Assembly (NCBI GenBank): GCA_026645415.1 | Contig: JAPEVH010000086.1 | Location: 1-56,968 of the forward strand | DNA: 56,968 nt | Source: Candidatus Electronema sp. | GTDB lineage: Bacteria > Desulfobacterota > Desulfobulbia > Desulfobulbales > Desulfobulbaceae | Direction of reading: 5' to 3' | Shown: positions 27,980-35,366 of the stretch, piece by piece | How positions within the stretch are numbered: the first letter of the stretch is position 1 | How the letters are laid out: every line of letters begins with the position of its first letter | Program-made: the position numbers and the translations under genes | Notes under the pieces: generated by a model | The model's input: the letters and a program-made list of their open reading frames with translations, nothing else | The model's database searches: none | Told to the model about the DNA's origin: nothing

Positions 27980-28503
27980 AGAATATTGATCCTGAACTGA
28001 AATACTGTCCTCAGTGTGGTGATGAGTATCGGGCAGAGATTGACCGCTGTGCTGTTTGTGCGGTCACCTTGCTTGATGGCAAGAAATTACTCGAATTGCA
28101 AGGGCAGGAAGCTGAAAAAAAGTCAGAACGTCGCCTACCTCTGAGTCAAAATGATGAGCTGGTCAGCATCAGAAAAGGATCAATGGTTGAAATGCGGCAT
28201 CTTCAGGCCCTATTGGAACGGGAAGGAATTCCCTCCTTGGTTGTCAATGAGGAAGCTAGTTGCCGTTCAGGCTGCTGCGGTGGCCCCAGTTTAACTCTGC
28301 AAGTGCGTGCCGCTGACCTAGAGGATGTGCAAGCGTTTCTGGTACAGGATCATATCCGTTCTACCGCTCTGCATGATCATGATATTGCTACCGCAGGTGC
28401 AGTTTTTGACACCGCTGCTGAGATTGCGGTCTGTCCTGCCTGCGGCTGTTCTTTTCCTACCTCGCAAAATTCCTGTCCTGACTGTGGCCTTTGTTTTGCC
28501 TAG
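27976..28503 (+). CDS. Double zinc-ribbon protein with DUF2007-like centre
   Basis: 175 residues: N-terminal zinc ribbon (CPQCGDEY...CAVCAVTL, about 11-31), a central DUF2007-like fold (VEMRHLQALLEREGIPSLVV, LTLQVRAADLEDVQAFL), and a C-terminal ribbon (CPACGCSF...CPDCGLCF). A Cys-rich CRSGCCGG loop sits in the middle. It may be an adapter that recognises other proteins. It is coupled to the small membrane protein upstream. Confidence 0.7.
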   Translation: MKNIDPELKYCPQCGDEYRAEIDRCAVCAVTLLDGKKLLELQGQEAEKKSERRLPLSQNDELVSIRKGSMVEMRHLQALLEREGIPSLVVNEEASCRSGCCGGPSLTLQVRAADLEDVQAFLVQDHIRSTALHDHDIATAGAVFDTAAEIAVCPACGCSFPTSQNSCPDCGLCFA

Positions 28504-28567
28504 ACAGCAGGCTCTCTCTTATTTTTTCCCCAGTTGCTCAAAAAAGATATTTTCGTTTTTCTGCAAG

Positions 28568-28595
28568 ATCAGGTAGTATGAGACCTGATTATAAT
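28568..28595 (+). promoter_or_regulatory. Dyad operator over a TATAAT box, upstream of FKBP gene
   Basis: ATCAGGT (28568-28574) and ACCTGAT (28583-28589) form a perfect 7-bp dyad with an 8-bp gap. A TATAAT at 28590-28595 abuts its right arm, so a protein on the dyad would block the promoter. It lies about 65 bp upstream of the FKBP start. No canonical -35 box is visible. Confidence 0.5.
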
Positions 28596-28659
28596 GAGAT
28601 CGGGCAGAGCACGATACCTCGTTGATAGCGGCTTGAATTGACTAAAAGGAGAATCATTT

Positions 28660-29343
28660 ATGAAGCGTGCAGTATATGCAATACTGGCTTTGATGTTGAC
28701 TGCCGGTACTGCTGTAGCAGAAGTAAAACTGACGACAGACAATCAGCGTTTTAGTTACGCCCTTGGTCTTGATTTTGGTTCCTATCTTAAAAATCTTGGT
28801 CAAGAGTTTGATCTTGTGACGATTGAGCAGGCGATTAAGGATGGTTATACGCCAGGAGCAAAACCGCTGATGACCGAGAAGGAAGCTGAACAGGCCCAGA
28901 AAGATCTGTTCCAATCCATGCTCAACAACAGAAAAGAGGCGGCTAAAAAGTTTCTGGAGGAGAACAAAGGCAAGGAAGGCGTTCAAACCACTGCTTCTGG
29001 TCTGCAATACAAGGTCATCAAGGAAGGCAAAGGCGATAAGCCAACCGTCACTGACACCGTTAAAGTCAATTATCAGGGTACGCTTCTTGATGGCACTGTG
29101 TTTGATAGTTCCTATAAACGTAAAGAGCCTGCTCGCTTCCAAGTAAGACAGGTTATTCCTGGCTGGATTGAAGGACTTCAGCTTATGACTCCAGGCAGTG
29201 AATTTGAGCTGTATATACCACCAGACTTGGGTTATGGTGACCAAGGTGCCCCGCCTGTTATTCCGCCAGGTTCTCTGCTCAAGTTTAAAGTAGAGCTGCT
29301 TGAGGTTATCAAGGACAAAGAGAATACAGAGAAAAAAGACTAG
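28660..29343 (+). CDS. FKBP-type peptidyl-prolyl isomerase, periplasmic
   Basis: A peptidyl-prolyl isomerase of the FklB/Mip type. Signal peptide MKRAVYAILALMLTAGTAVAE, an N-terminal dimerising helical domain (FSYALGLDFGSYL, LMTEKEAEQAQKDLFQ), then the FKBP fold (KVNYQGTLLDGTVFDSSYKR, QVIPGWIEGLQLMTPGSEFEL, PPDLGYGDQGAPPVIPPGSLL). All conserved pocket residues (Y, F, D, W, Y) appear. It probably folds exported proteins. It stands alone between its dyad-controlled promoter and a strong terminator. Confidence 0.95.
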   Translation: MKRAVYAILALMLTAGTAVAEVKLTTDNQRFSYALGLDFGSYLKNLGQEFDLVTIEQAIKDGYTPGAKPLMTEKEAEQAQKDLFQSMLNNRKEAAKKFLEENKGKEGVQTTASGLQYKVIKEGKGDKPTVTDTVKVNYQGTLLDGTVFDSSYKRKEPARFQVRQVIPGWIEGLQLMTPGSEFELYIPPDLGYGDQGAPPVIPPGSLLKFKVELLEVIKDKENTEKKD

Positions 29344-29368
29344 CATTTTCTTCTCGTATGTTGTAAGG

Positions 29369-29404
29369 CAACGCCTGTTCTATCTGATTAGAATAGGCGT
29401 TTTC
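29369..29404 (+). terminator. Terminator after FKBP gene
   Basis: AACGCCT plus TTCTA (from 29370) pairs with TAGAA plus AGGCGTT around a short loop, with one-base bulges, and is followed by TTTTCTTATTT. Strong intrinsic terminator shape. Confidence 0.8.
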
Positions 29405-29491
29405 TTATTTCTACCACGCCAGCTTCTGAACAAAATAAAAATCGATTAGCAGGCTTTGCCTGTCACAAATCATAATAGTTGGAGGGTAATG

Positions 29492-31216
29492 ATGAGTAAA
29501 AAAATCCTTATTGTCGGCGGCGTAGCTGCTGGCCCGAAAGCAGCTTGTCGTCTCAAAAGGCTTCAGCCAAGCTGGGACATCACTGTCGTGGATCAAGACA
29601 GCTTGATCTCCTATGGTGGTTGCGGCATACCCTACTATGTTAGCGGTGATGTAGCAGACGAGAGTGCCCTGCGCTCTACCAGTTTCCACATGGTGCGGGA
29701 CGAAGCCTTTTTTGCTGATGCTAAAGGGGTGAAGGTACTGACTCGTACCAAAGCCTTAGCTATTGACCGCAAGGCCAAGAAGCTCAAGGTAGAGAATTTA
29801 GAAAACAATGCACAGTACGAGCTGGACTATGACAAGCTGCTGCTTACCACTGGTTCTAAGCCCTTTGTCCTGCCTATACCGGGTGCTGATTTAGACGGCG
29901 TGTTCACGGTTTCTGATCTGCACAAGGCGATTGAAATCAAAAAACGTATTGCTCAGGGACAGGTTAGCAAAGCCGTCGTTATCGGCGGCGGGGCGATTGG
30001 TCTTGAGATGGCCGAAGCACTGACCGATCTTTGGGGAATCGAGACCGCCTTGGTTGAGTTTATGCCCCAGCTTCTGCCACGTATTGTTGATGCTGAATTT
30101 GCCGTGATGCTAAAAAAACATCTGCAAGAGAAGAACGTCGCTGTGTACACCAGCGAGGGTGCGAGCGAGATTGTCGGCAATAGCGAAGGCAAGGTTATTG
30201 CAGTCAAAACACCGCAGCGCACCCTAGAGGCAGACTTGGTGATCATGGCTGCTGGTGTGCGCCCGCGCAGCGAGCTGGCTAAGGAAGCTGGACTGGTAGT
30301 TGAACCTTGGGGCGGCATCACGGTTAACAGCAGAATGCAAACCAGTGACCCAAACATTTACGCTGCTGGCGACTGTATCGCCACCCGCCACCTTGTCACT
30401 GGCAAGCAAACCTTTGCCCCGCTTGGCTCGCTTGCCAACCGAGAAGGCCGGGTGGCCGCTGACAACATGGCAGGCGGCTTCAGCAGATTTGACGGCGCAG
30501 TTGGCTCGTTTATCATGAAAGCCTTTGAACGCTGCATTGCGGCAACCGGCATCAGCTACGAGACCGCCCTTGCTGAAGGCTTTGATGCGGAGTACTCATT
30601 GACTGCGCCTGCTGACCGCGCTCACTTCTTCCCCAACACGGCAGCCGTAATCCTGCAAATGGTCTTTGATCGTCGCAGCCGCCGAGTATTGGGCGTGCAG
30701 GCTTTTGGGGCAATGAATGATTCCATCTCGGCCCGCATTGATACCGCTGCTGTCCTGATCAGCAAAGGCGCAGTGATTGAAGATTTCAGCATGGCTGAGA
30801 TGGCTTATGCGCCGCCCTTCTCCTCAGCCATTGATTCGCTTAATGCTGCCGCTTTTGTTGCCGACAATCTCTGCGCTGGTTTGCTGCGGAAAGTGAATAT
30901 GACCCGCTTCTTGGCATGGATGGAGGATTTCTCCAAAGAACCAGACTGGCTTGCCTTGGATATTCGCCATCCTAAAGATGCCGCAGTTATGGTAGATAAG
31001 TTTGGTGCGCACAAGTGGCTGGCCGTGCCTTATGCTGAAATACGGCAGCGACATGAAGAAATCCCGGCAGACAAGACCCTGATTATTCTCTGCGATGCAG
31101 GCACCCGCTCTTATGAAGTGCAGGTGTTTCTTGATCACCTTGGCAAGCGCAACAGCTTGGTTCTCAGCGGTGGCTTTAATGTCATCCGCAGAATCGGGCC
31201 GGATTGGTTAGGGTAA
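29492..31216 (+). CDS. CoA-disulfide reductase/NADH:sulfur reductase with C-terminal rhodanese
   Basis: About 574 residues. FAD/NAD(P)-dependent pyridine-nucleotide-disulfide reductase: dinucleotide motif VGGVAAGPKAACRL at the start, single redox cysteine in SYGGCGIPYYVSGDV (about residue 43, as in CoADR), second dinucleotide fold VVIGGGAIGLEMAEAL, FAD-binding NIYAAGDC. The C-terminal rhodanese has its active-site loop CDAGTRSYE (about 540). Family members reduce CoA- or persulfide-bound sulfur. I chose ATG 29492 because GGAGGG lies six bases upstream; an ATG at 29489 is too close. Fits a sulfur-metabolising host. Confidence 0.9.
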   Translation: MSKKILIVGGVAAGPKAACRLKRLQPSWDITVVDQDSLISYGGCGIPYYVSGDVADESALRSTSFHMVRDEAFFADAKGVKVLTRTKALAIDRKAKKLKVENLENNAQYELDYDKLLLTTGSKPFVLPIPGADLDGVFTVSDLHKAIEIKKRIAQGQVSKAVVIGGGAIGLEMAEALTDLWGIETALVEFMPQLLPRIVDAEFAVMLKKHLQEKNVAVYTSEGASEIVGNSEGKVIAVKTPQRTLEADLVIMAAGVRPRSELAKEAGLVVEPWGGITVNSRMQTSDPNIYAAGDCIATRHLVTGKQTFAPLGSLANREGRVAADNMAGGFSRFDGAVGSFIMKAFERCIAATGISYETALAEGFDAEYSLTAPADRAHFFPNTAAVILQMVFDRRSRRVLGVQAFGAMNDSISARIDTAAVLISKGAVIEDFSMAEMAYAPPFSSAIDSLNAAAFVADNLCAGLLRKVNMTRFLAWMEDFSKEPDWLALDIRHPKDAAVMVDKFGAHKWLAVPYAEIRQRHEEIPADKTLIILCDAGTRSYEVQVFLDHLGKRNSLVLSGGFNVIRRIGPDWLG

Positions 31217-31224
31217 TAGGATGA

Positions 31225-31253
31225 ATCCCCCTTTAATCAGGAAGGGGGAATTC
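31225..31253. terminator. Bidirectional hairpin between convergent genes
   Basis: CCCCCTT (31227-31233) pairs with AAGGGGG (31242-31248), with further partial pairing outside, between the convergent CoA-disulfide reductase and lyase genes. There is no strong T-run on either side, so termination is probable but not certain. Confidence 0.5.
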
Positions 31254-31266
31254 GATACTCTTCTTA

Positions 31267-32721
31267 TCAACACTGCTTCTGGCAGGCAGCTTTTCCCTCA
31301 GCGCAAAGCGGGCAGCTTTGGCTCTCATGAGCTGGAAGATCGCCTAAGCCCTGCATCTGTAATTGGACATAGTCAACCGTCCGTTTACTCAGTTCCTTAG
31401 CCATACCAACATGTTTTTCTGGTAGAATAGCCTGCTCAATTTCCTTGCGCTGGAACTTTGCTGCTACTTCAGGATGTTCCATAAGAATATCTAAGACCGG
31501 CCTACCTGTTTCCACTGCTTCCATCGAGACTTCATACACCAAGGCGTGGGCATTTTCTTTGCCAATCGCGGTGCCAATGAAGAACATTAACGCCTCACTG
31601 GAGATCAGCGGAGCAGCCCGAAGCACGTTCTCTCGGACACAGCCTTCATGAACAATCATGTCACTGAGAATGTGCTTCATCATAGACAGTAGGCCGCAGG
31701 TATAGAGCGAGGCATCCGTGAGCGCAGCCCACTCCACCCGCACGGAGCGGTAGTCGCGCTCGTGCTCGCAGACCAAGCCGTCAAAGCCAAGCATTGCTTG
31801 GGCCTTAATCAATTTAGCCAAAACGACCACCTGCTCGCACAGCTCTGGGTTACGCTTGTGCGGCATGGTGCTGCTGCCGATCTTGCCAAGATGGAATGGT
31901 TCTTCCATCTCACCAATCTCATTGCGGGCGAGGCAACGGATTTCATCAGCAATCCGAGCCAAGGAACCACTTATCAGGGCGAGGACAGACAAATACTCAG
32001 TAAAGCGGTCGCGGGAGGCGTGCCAAGCTACATTTGGTGCTTCCAGTCCCAGTTGGGCAGAGAACTCGGCCAACAGGGGCAGTGCCTTCTCACCAAAGGC
32101 ATCCATCGTGCCAACCCCACCAAAGAGCTGACTCACCAAGACCCGTTTCTTCATTGCTTGCAGCCGCTCAAAGTTACGCCACGTTTCATCTAACCAGCCA
32201 GCTATTTTCAGGCCAACGGTCATGGGCAATGCGTGCTGGCAATGAGTACGGCCAATCGTGACCAAGTCTTGATACTGCTGCGTGCGCTGGATGAGCAGGA
32301 GGATGATACTGTGCAAGTCACGCTCAACAATGGTGATGATGTCGCGCAACTCCAGCACTTGGGCTGTATCTTGAATGTCCTGCGTAGTAGCCCCAAAGTG
32401 AATAAACTGGCCTGCCTCTTTGTTGCAGGCATTGCGCAGGGCAGCGAGCAGCGGCATAAGCGAATGATTAGTTACCCGCAGACCTGCCTGTATTTCTGCA
32501 AGATCAAAGATATTGATTTGCGCGTTCTCTTGGATGTTTTCTGCGGCACTACGAGGGATGATGTCTAGTCCAGCCATTGCTTGTGCTAAAGCTGCTTCTA
32601 CATCTAACCAGCGTTGATAGCGGCGAATGTCACAGAAAACTTGCCGGGCTTCAAAAGTCGTATAGCCGCCAAAGTAAAACCTCGAATCAACGATATGGCT
32701 ATTAGGGATGCAGATGCTCAT
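31267..32721 (-). CDS. Fumarase/aspartase-superfamily lyase, adenylosuccinate-lyase-like (1), Cys-rich tail
   Basis: A lyase of the adenylosuccinate lyase/carboxymuconate cycloisomerase branch. Motifs: HFGATTQDIQDTA, GRTHCQHALPMTVGLK (conserved histidine) and the superfamily signature IGSSTMPHKRNPELCEQ, then VEWAALTDASLY. It is about 485 residues if read from the ATG at 32721; the frame continues to 32787. The C-terminal tail CPLCAEGKAACQKQC is unusual for the family and could bind metal. A paralogue lies at 35367-36722. The substrate is unresolved: PurB is plausible, but a second copy makes a divergent substrate likely. Confidence 0.8.
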   Translation of the reverse strand: MSICIPNSHIVDSRFYFGGYTTFEARQVFCDIRRYQRWLDVEAALAQAMAGLDIIPRSAAENIQENAQINIFDLAEIQAGLRVTNHSLMPLLAALRNACNKEAGQFIHFGATTQDIQDTAQVLELRDIITIVERDLHSIILLLIQRTQQYQDLVTIGRTHCQHALPMTVGLKIAGWLDETWRNFERLQAMKKRVLVSQLFGGVGTMDAFGEKALPLLAEFSAQLGLEAPNVAWHASRDRFTEYLSVLALISGSLARIADEIRCLARNEIGEMEEPFHLGKIGSSTMPHKRNPELCEQVVVLAKLIKAQAMLGFDGLVCEHERDYRSVRVEWAALTDASLYTCGLLSMMKHILSDMIVHEGCVRENVLRAAPLISSEALMFFIGTAIGKENAHALVYEVSMEAVETGRPVLDILMEHPEVAAKFQRKEIEQAILPEKHVGMAKELSKRTVDYVQLQMQGLGDLPAHESQSCPLCAEGKAACQKQC

Positions 32722-32764
32722 TACAAAACTGGTTGATATGTAGGAATAAGAAAGATACGCCTTA

Positions 32765-33007
32765 TCAGGCAACAATACACAGGGCAATATATGGTACTAG
32801 ATTCAAGAGCAGCACACCAACCTTATAGATTGCCATTGCTGCATAATGAATAGCATCAAACTGCTCTACTGAGATGCGGAACCACTGGCCATGCAGGCGA
32901 TACATCCAGCTATGGGCAAACTTAAAGGCAAGAAACCAGATAAGTAGCACGCCGTAGTTGATCAGGGTGCACCAGAGAAGAAGGTCACGGGTACTATTGA
33001 GAGTCAT
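32765..33007 (-). CDS. DUF6868-like small membrane protein
   Basis: 80 residues, two hydrophobic segments (INYGVLLIWFLAFKFAH and MAIYKVGVLLLNLVPYIAL) around MYRLHGQWFRISVEQFDAIH, a pattern I associate with the DUF6868 family. Function unknown. Same direction as its neighbours, 44 bp before the lyase start. Confidence 0.65.
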   Translation of the reverse strand: MTLNSTRDLLLWCTLINYGVLLIWFLAFKFAHSWMYRLHGQWFRISVEQFDAIHYAAMAIYKVGVLLLNLVPYIALCIVA

Positions 33008-33032
33008 CAGGGGTCTCCGTTAACGTTATGAT

Positions 33033-33602
33033 CTACTTATTATTGAAGCACTCTATCCACCAACCACGATCATCCGTGAGCACTGCGTATTCAAGGGTAT
33101 GCGGTATCCATGTGTCATCATCATAGATTGGGCAACTGTAGAAAAACGTTCCCGGTTGTTGAGCAACGTAACGTTCCATTGCACGGTACCGCTTGCCTTG
33201 CTCTGACCATCCTCGGTTGAGTTCACGGCGTTGCGGAAAAAGATTGATATCAAGCCTGCCACCGCTCGCATGACCAAGAAAGTGTCCTTTATCTGCATGA
33301 AAAGCACGCTCGCCCATAACCCTTTTCACTGAAGCATTAACATTTGGAAATCCACGGATACGACTTGCGTCTCGCTTGGTAAGGCTTGGTGTGGAAAACG
33401 CATATGCAAGCACCACTCGTTCAGCTATAAGATCAAAGAAGAAGCAGGCGAGATCAAGGTTGATTCGGACAATTTCGCTTGCAGGAGTTACGTCTTCATA
33501 CGCAGCAAACATCTTGTTTGACCTGTCTGGCCAATCAGCGAGTTGCTCCAACGTTCTGCATCCTGCATTCATCGCTCGTTCGATGAAAGTGAGTGATTTC
33601 AT
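33033..33602 (-). CDS. Predicted DNA/RNA non-specific endonuclease-like protein
   Basis: About 190 residues. The C-terminal half contains KGHFLGHASGG followed by LDINLFPQRRELNRGW, an arrangement of H...H...N like that of non-specific nucleases with a His-metal finger, where DRGH and Asn are usual. The N-terminal half has no recognisable domain and no signal peptide. I chose ATG at 33602; an upstream TTG at 33629 would overlap the HU-like gene. It lies directly downstream of that HU-like gene, in the same direction, so it may act with it on DNA. The activity is a prediction. Confidence 0.5.
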   Translation of the reverse strand: MKSLTFIERAMNAGCRTLEQLADWPDRSNKMFAAYEDVTPASEIVRINLDLACFFFDLIAERVVLAYAFSTPSLTKRDASRIRGFPNVNASVKRVMGERAFHADKGHFLGHASGGRLDINLFPQRRELNRGWSEQGKRYRAMERYVAQQPGTFFYSCPIYDDDTWIPHTLEYAVLTDDRGWWIECFNNK

Positions 33603-33621
33603 AATACGTTGACTATTCTCT

Positions 33622-34698
33622 CTACCCAACCCTCACATCCAATATATCCACCACCCGGCCGTGGTAATAATTCCTAGCCAGCTCAGTCAGTCCGGCGTAG
33701 TTGTCCACCCTGATTGTCAAACTGCTGATAGCGGAACCGGCAAAACCTTGCAAAGTCTGTTCGCCATCCGCCGTGACCATCACTACCGGGCCGGTTTGAC
33801 CGCCGTCCTTCATATCCAGCAAACTGAGCAGCAGACAGTTGTCACGGTTATCCAATATTGCCTGAATACGAAGCATCTCATCTGCGCTAACCGCGCCCTT
33901 GGTCACGTTCACCAAGGGGCTGGTGGCATTGCCGGTGAGAATACCGACTTCCGGCGGATTAGGATGAGCAAAATTGGTCAGCAGCAGGGGTGAGCGCAGC
34001 CGGTTGCGGTAGATGCTGTGGCGCAGGGTGCCGTTCTCGGTGTAGCGGATGGCGAGCGAGAGGAGATATTCGTTGTTGAATGGCGCATCTTGGGCAGGGA
34101 TGTTCGGCACCAGCACAATGCTGCTGTTCGAGATCGGCCCGAACTGGGTTTGCACTGCCCGCCCGCTGCGGCTGCCCTCCAGCACACATTCACCAGTGCC
34201 TTCCTCTGGATCGAAGAACATATTGCTGCCAGTCAGCCGGAACACGCCGCTGCCATAGAGCACATCTTTCAGGTGCAGCCGGGTGTCCACGGTCGTGTTG
34301 ATCACCGGTGCCTTCTCAGTCATGGGCAGCCGTTCGAGCTGGGCCTTGTGCCTGATCTCCTTGAGAAAGGGAGCAGAAACACGTGCCTTGACATGGAGTA
34401 TCTTATCCATTGGCGGCAACGGGCTGTCTGGCGCATCCAGTCTGCCAGTAAAGGAAAGGCCAAAGCTGATCGCATCCTCAAGCGTTACCTGATTGCCATT
34501 AATCAAGTTCGTTTGAATCCGGCGCATTAGGCTGGCAATAACTGACTTGGCCATATCTTCGGTGCAGCCTGGGAGATCCTCAGCAATCTCAGCAGCCAGC
34601 TCGTTCATGCCAATAGATGCCCTAGGCAGAAAGCGCATCTTGTAGGACTGAGGAGTAGTGAGGGCGTTGACTTCCGGCCGCCATTGAATTGTTGCCAT
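33622..34698 (-). CDS. HU-like DNA-binding domain protein (HU-HIG type)
   Basis: 358 residues. The N-terminal 120 residues follow an HU/IHF-like fold (SIGMNELAAEIAEDLPGCTE, AKSVIASLMRRIQTNLINGN, LEDAISFGLSFTGRL), then beta-rich domains that resemble the immunoglobulin-like parts of such proteins (VLYGSGVFRLTGSNMFFDPE, DILDVRVG at the end). SD AGGAG lies seven bases before the ATG at 34698. Its own upstream gap carries repeat array 4, and a second, tiny HU-like gene lies just beyond. The target is unknown; nucleoid or array binding is a guess. Confidence 0.6.
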   Translation of the reverse strand: MATIQWRPEVNALTTPQSYKMRFLPRASIGMNELAAEIAEDLPGCTEDMAKSVIASLMRRIQTNLINGNQVTLEDAISFGLSFTGRLDAPDSPLPPMDKILHVKARVSAPFLKEIRHKAQLERLPMTEKAPVINTTVDTRLHLKDVLYGSGVFRLTGSNMFFDPEEGTGECVLEGSRSGRAVQTQFGPISNSSIVLVPNIPAQDAPFNNEYLLSLAIRYTENGTLRHSIYRNRLRSPLLLTNFAHPNPPEVGILTGNATSPLVNVTKGAVSADEMLRIQAILDNRDNCLLLSLLDMKDGGQTGPVVMVTADGEQTLQGFAGSAISSLTIRVDNYAGLTELARNYYHGRVVDILDVRVG

Positions 34699-34802
34699 GA
34701 CGATTCTCCTATGCTGAGGGGATAATAAGCAAAACAGGAAGGATACTGCGTATAGGGAGCCTACGCCGCTGCAATCCTTTTGTCAAGAGGATTATTGCGG
34801 CT

Positions 34803-34963
34803 ACAGGATGCGCAGCACGTGGCAGGTATGATAGGCGATGCGCACCCAGTATGATACGTAATGTATTGCAAGTATGATACTCGATGAATACTCAGTACGA
34901 TTACCGATACACAACAAGTATGATACTCAATGTATTGCAGGCAGGATCAGCGATGTACGGTGT
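34803..34963. repeat. 23-bp-period array 4
   Basis: Seven units start at 34803, 34826, 34849, 34872, 34895, 34918 and 34941, exactly 23 bp apart. The consensus starts GTATGATACTCGATG and ends TATTGCAA, and the five middle copies keep GTATGAT or GTACGAT. The outer copies (34803, 34941) are degenerate, with CAGGAT. The core GTATGATAC has palindromic arms GTAT/ATAC. Unlike arrays 1-2 all copies face one way, but TTGCA at the unit junction also occurs at the junctions of array 2. It lies between two HU-like genes on the minus strand. Confidence 0.9.
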
Positions 34964-34985
34964 AGCCGCAGGCCGCAGCTTCGGC

Positions 34986-35282
34986 TTATGGTTTCTCGAC
35001 TTCTGGTGGATAGATAATGACGGTGCGGCCATCCACGTCCAGCGACCAGATGCTGCCGTCCTCCATGCGGATATCCTTGCCAGACAGGAGGATATCGACA
35101 ATCTCATGGTCGATCATCCGCATGATTTCTCTGACTTCCTGCGGGGTCTGATCGGGAAACTGTGGCGCAATCTTATCAGCGATGTCGTCCATCGTTAACT
35201 TCTTTGGTTGCTTCTTTACACTGATCTTGGCGGATTCAGGAGCAGCAGAATCATCTTTGGGGAGAAAAGGGAAGTTTGCCAT
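34986..35282 (-). CDS. Small HU/IHF-like protein
   Basis: 98 residues. The part from LTMDDIADKIAPQFPDQTP to VRMEDGSIWSLDV-like sequence (MRMIDHEIVDILLSGKDIRM, IWSLDVDGRTVIIYPPE) follows the helix-helix-beta start of HU, but the long DNA-binding arms are missing. The N-terminus is Lys-rich (about 21-29). GGAG precedes the ATG. It lies directly next to repeat array 4 and the larger HU-like gene downstream; the small gene may be an accessory partner. The identification is moderate. Confidence 0.5.
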   Translation of the reverse strand: MANFPFLPKDDSAAPESAKISVKKQPKKLTMDDIADKIAPQFPDQTPQEVREIMRMIDHEIVDILLSGKDIRMEDGSIWSLDVDGRTVIIYPPEVEKP

Positions 35283-35366
35283 GGTTTGGTCTCCGATAGA
35301 AGGGATAGCTATGCAGGTTTCTCTCAGGAAATTTGTTCTCTGGCAGAGCGATGCGGCAAGGAGGCT

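Noticed and set aside
28654-29346. 230-codon minus-strand frame
   Set aside because: It is the antisense shadow of the FKBP gene.
34884-35198. Plus-strand frame starting in array 4
   Set aside because: It overlaps the array and the small HU-like gene on the other strand, and has no ribosome site.
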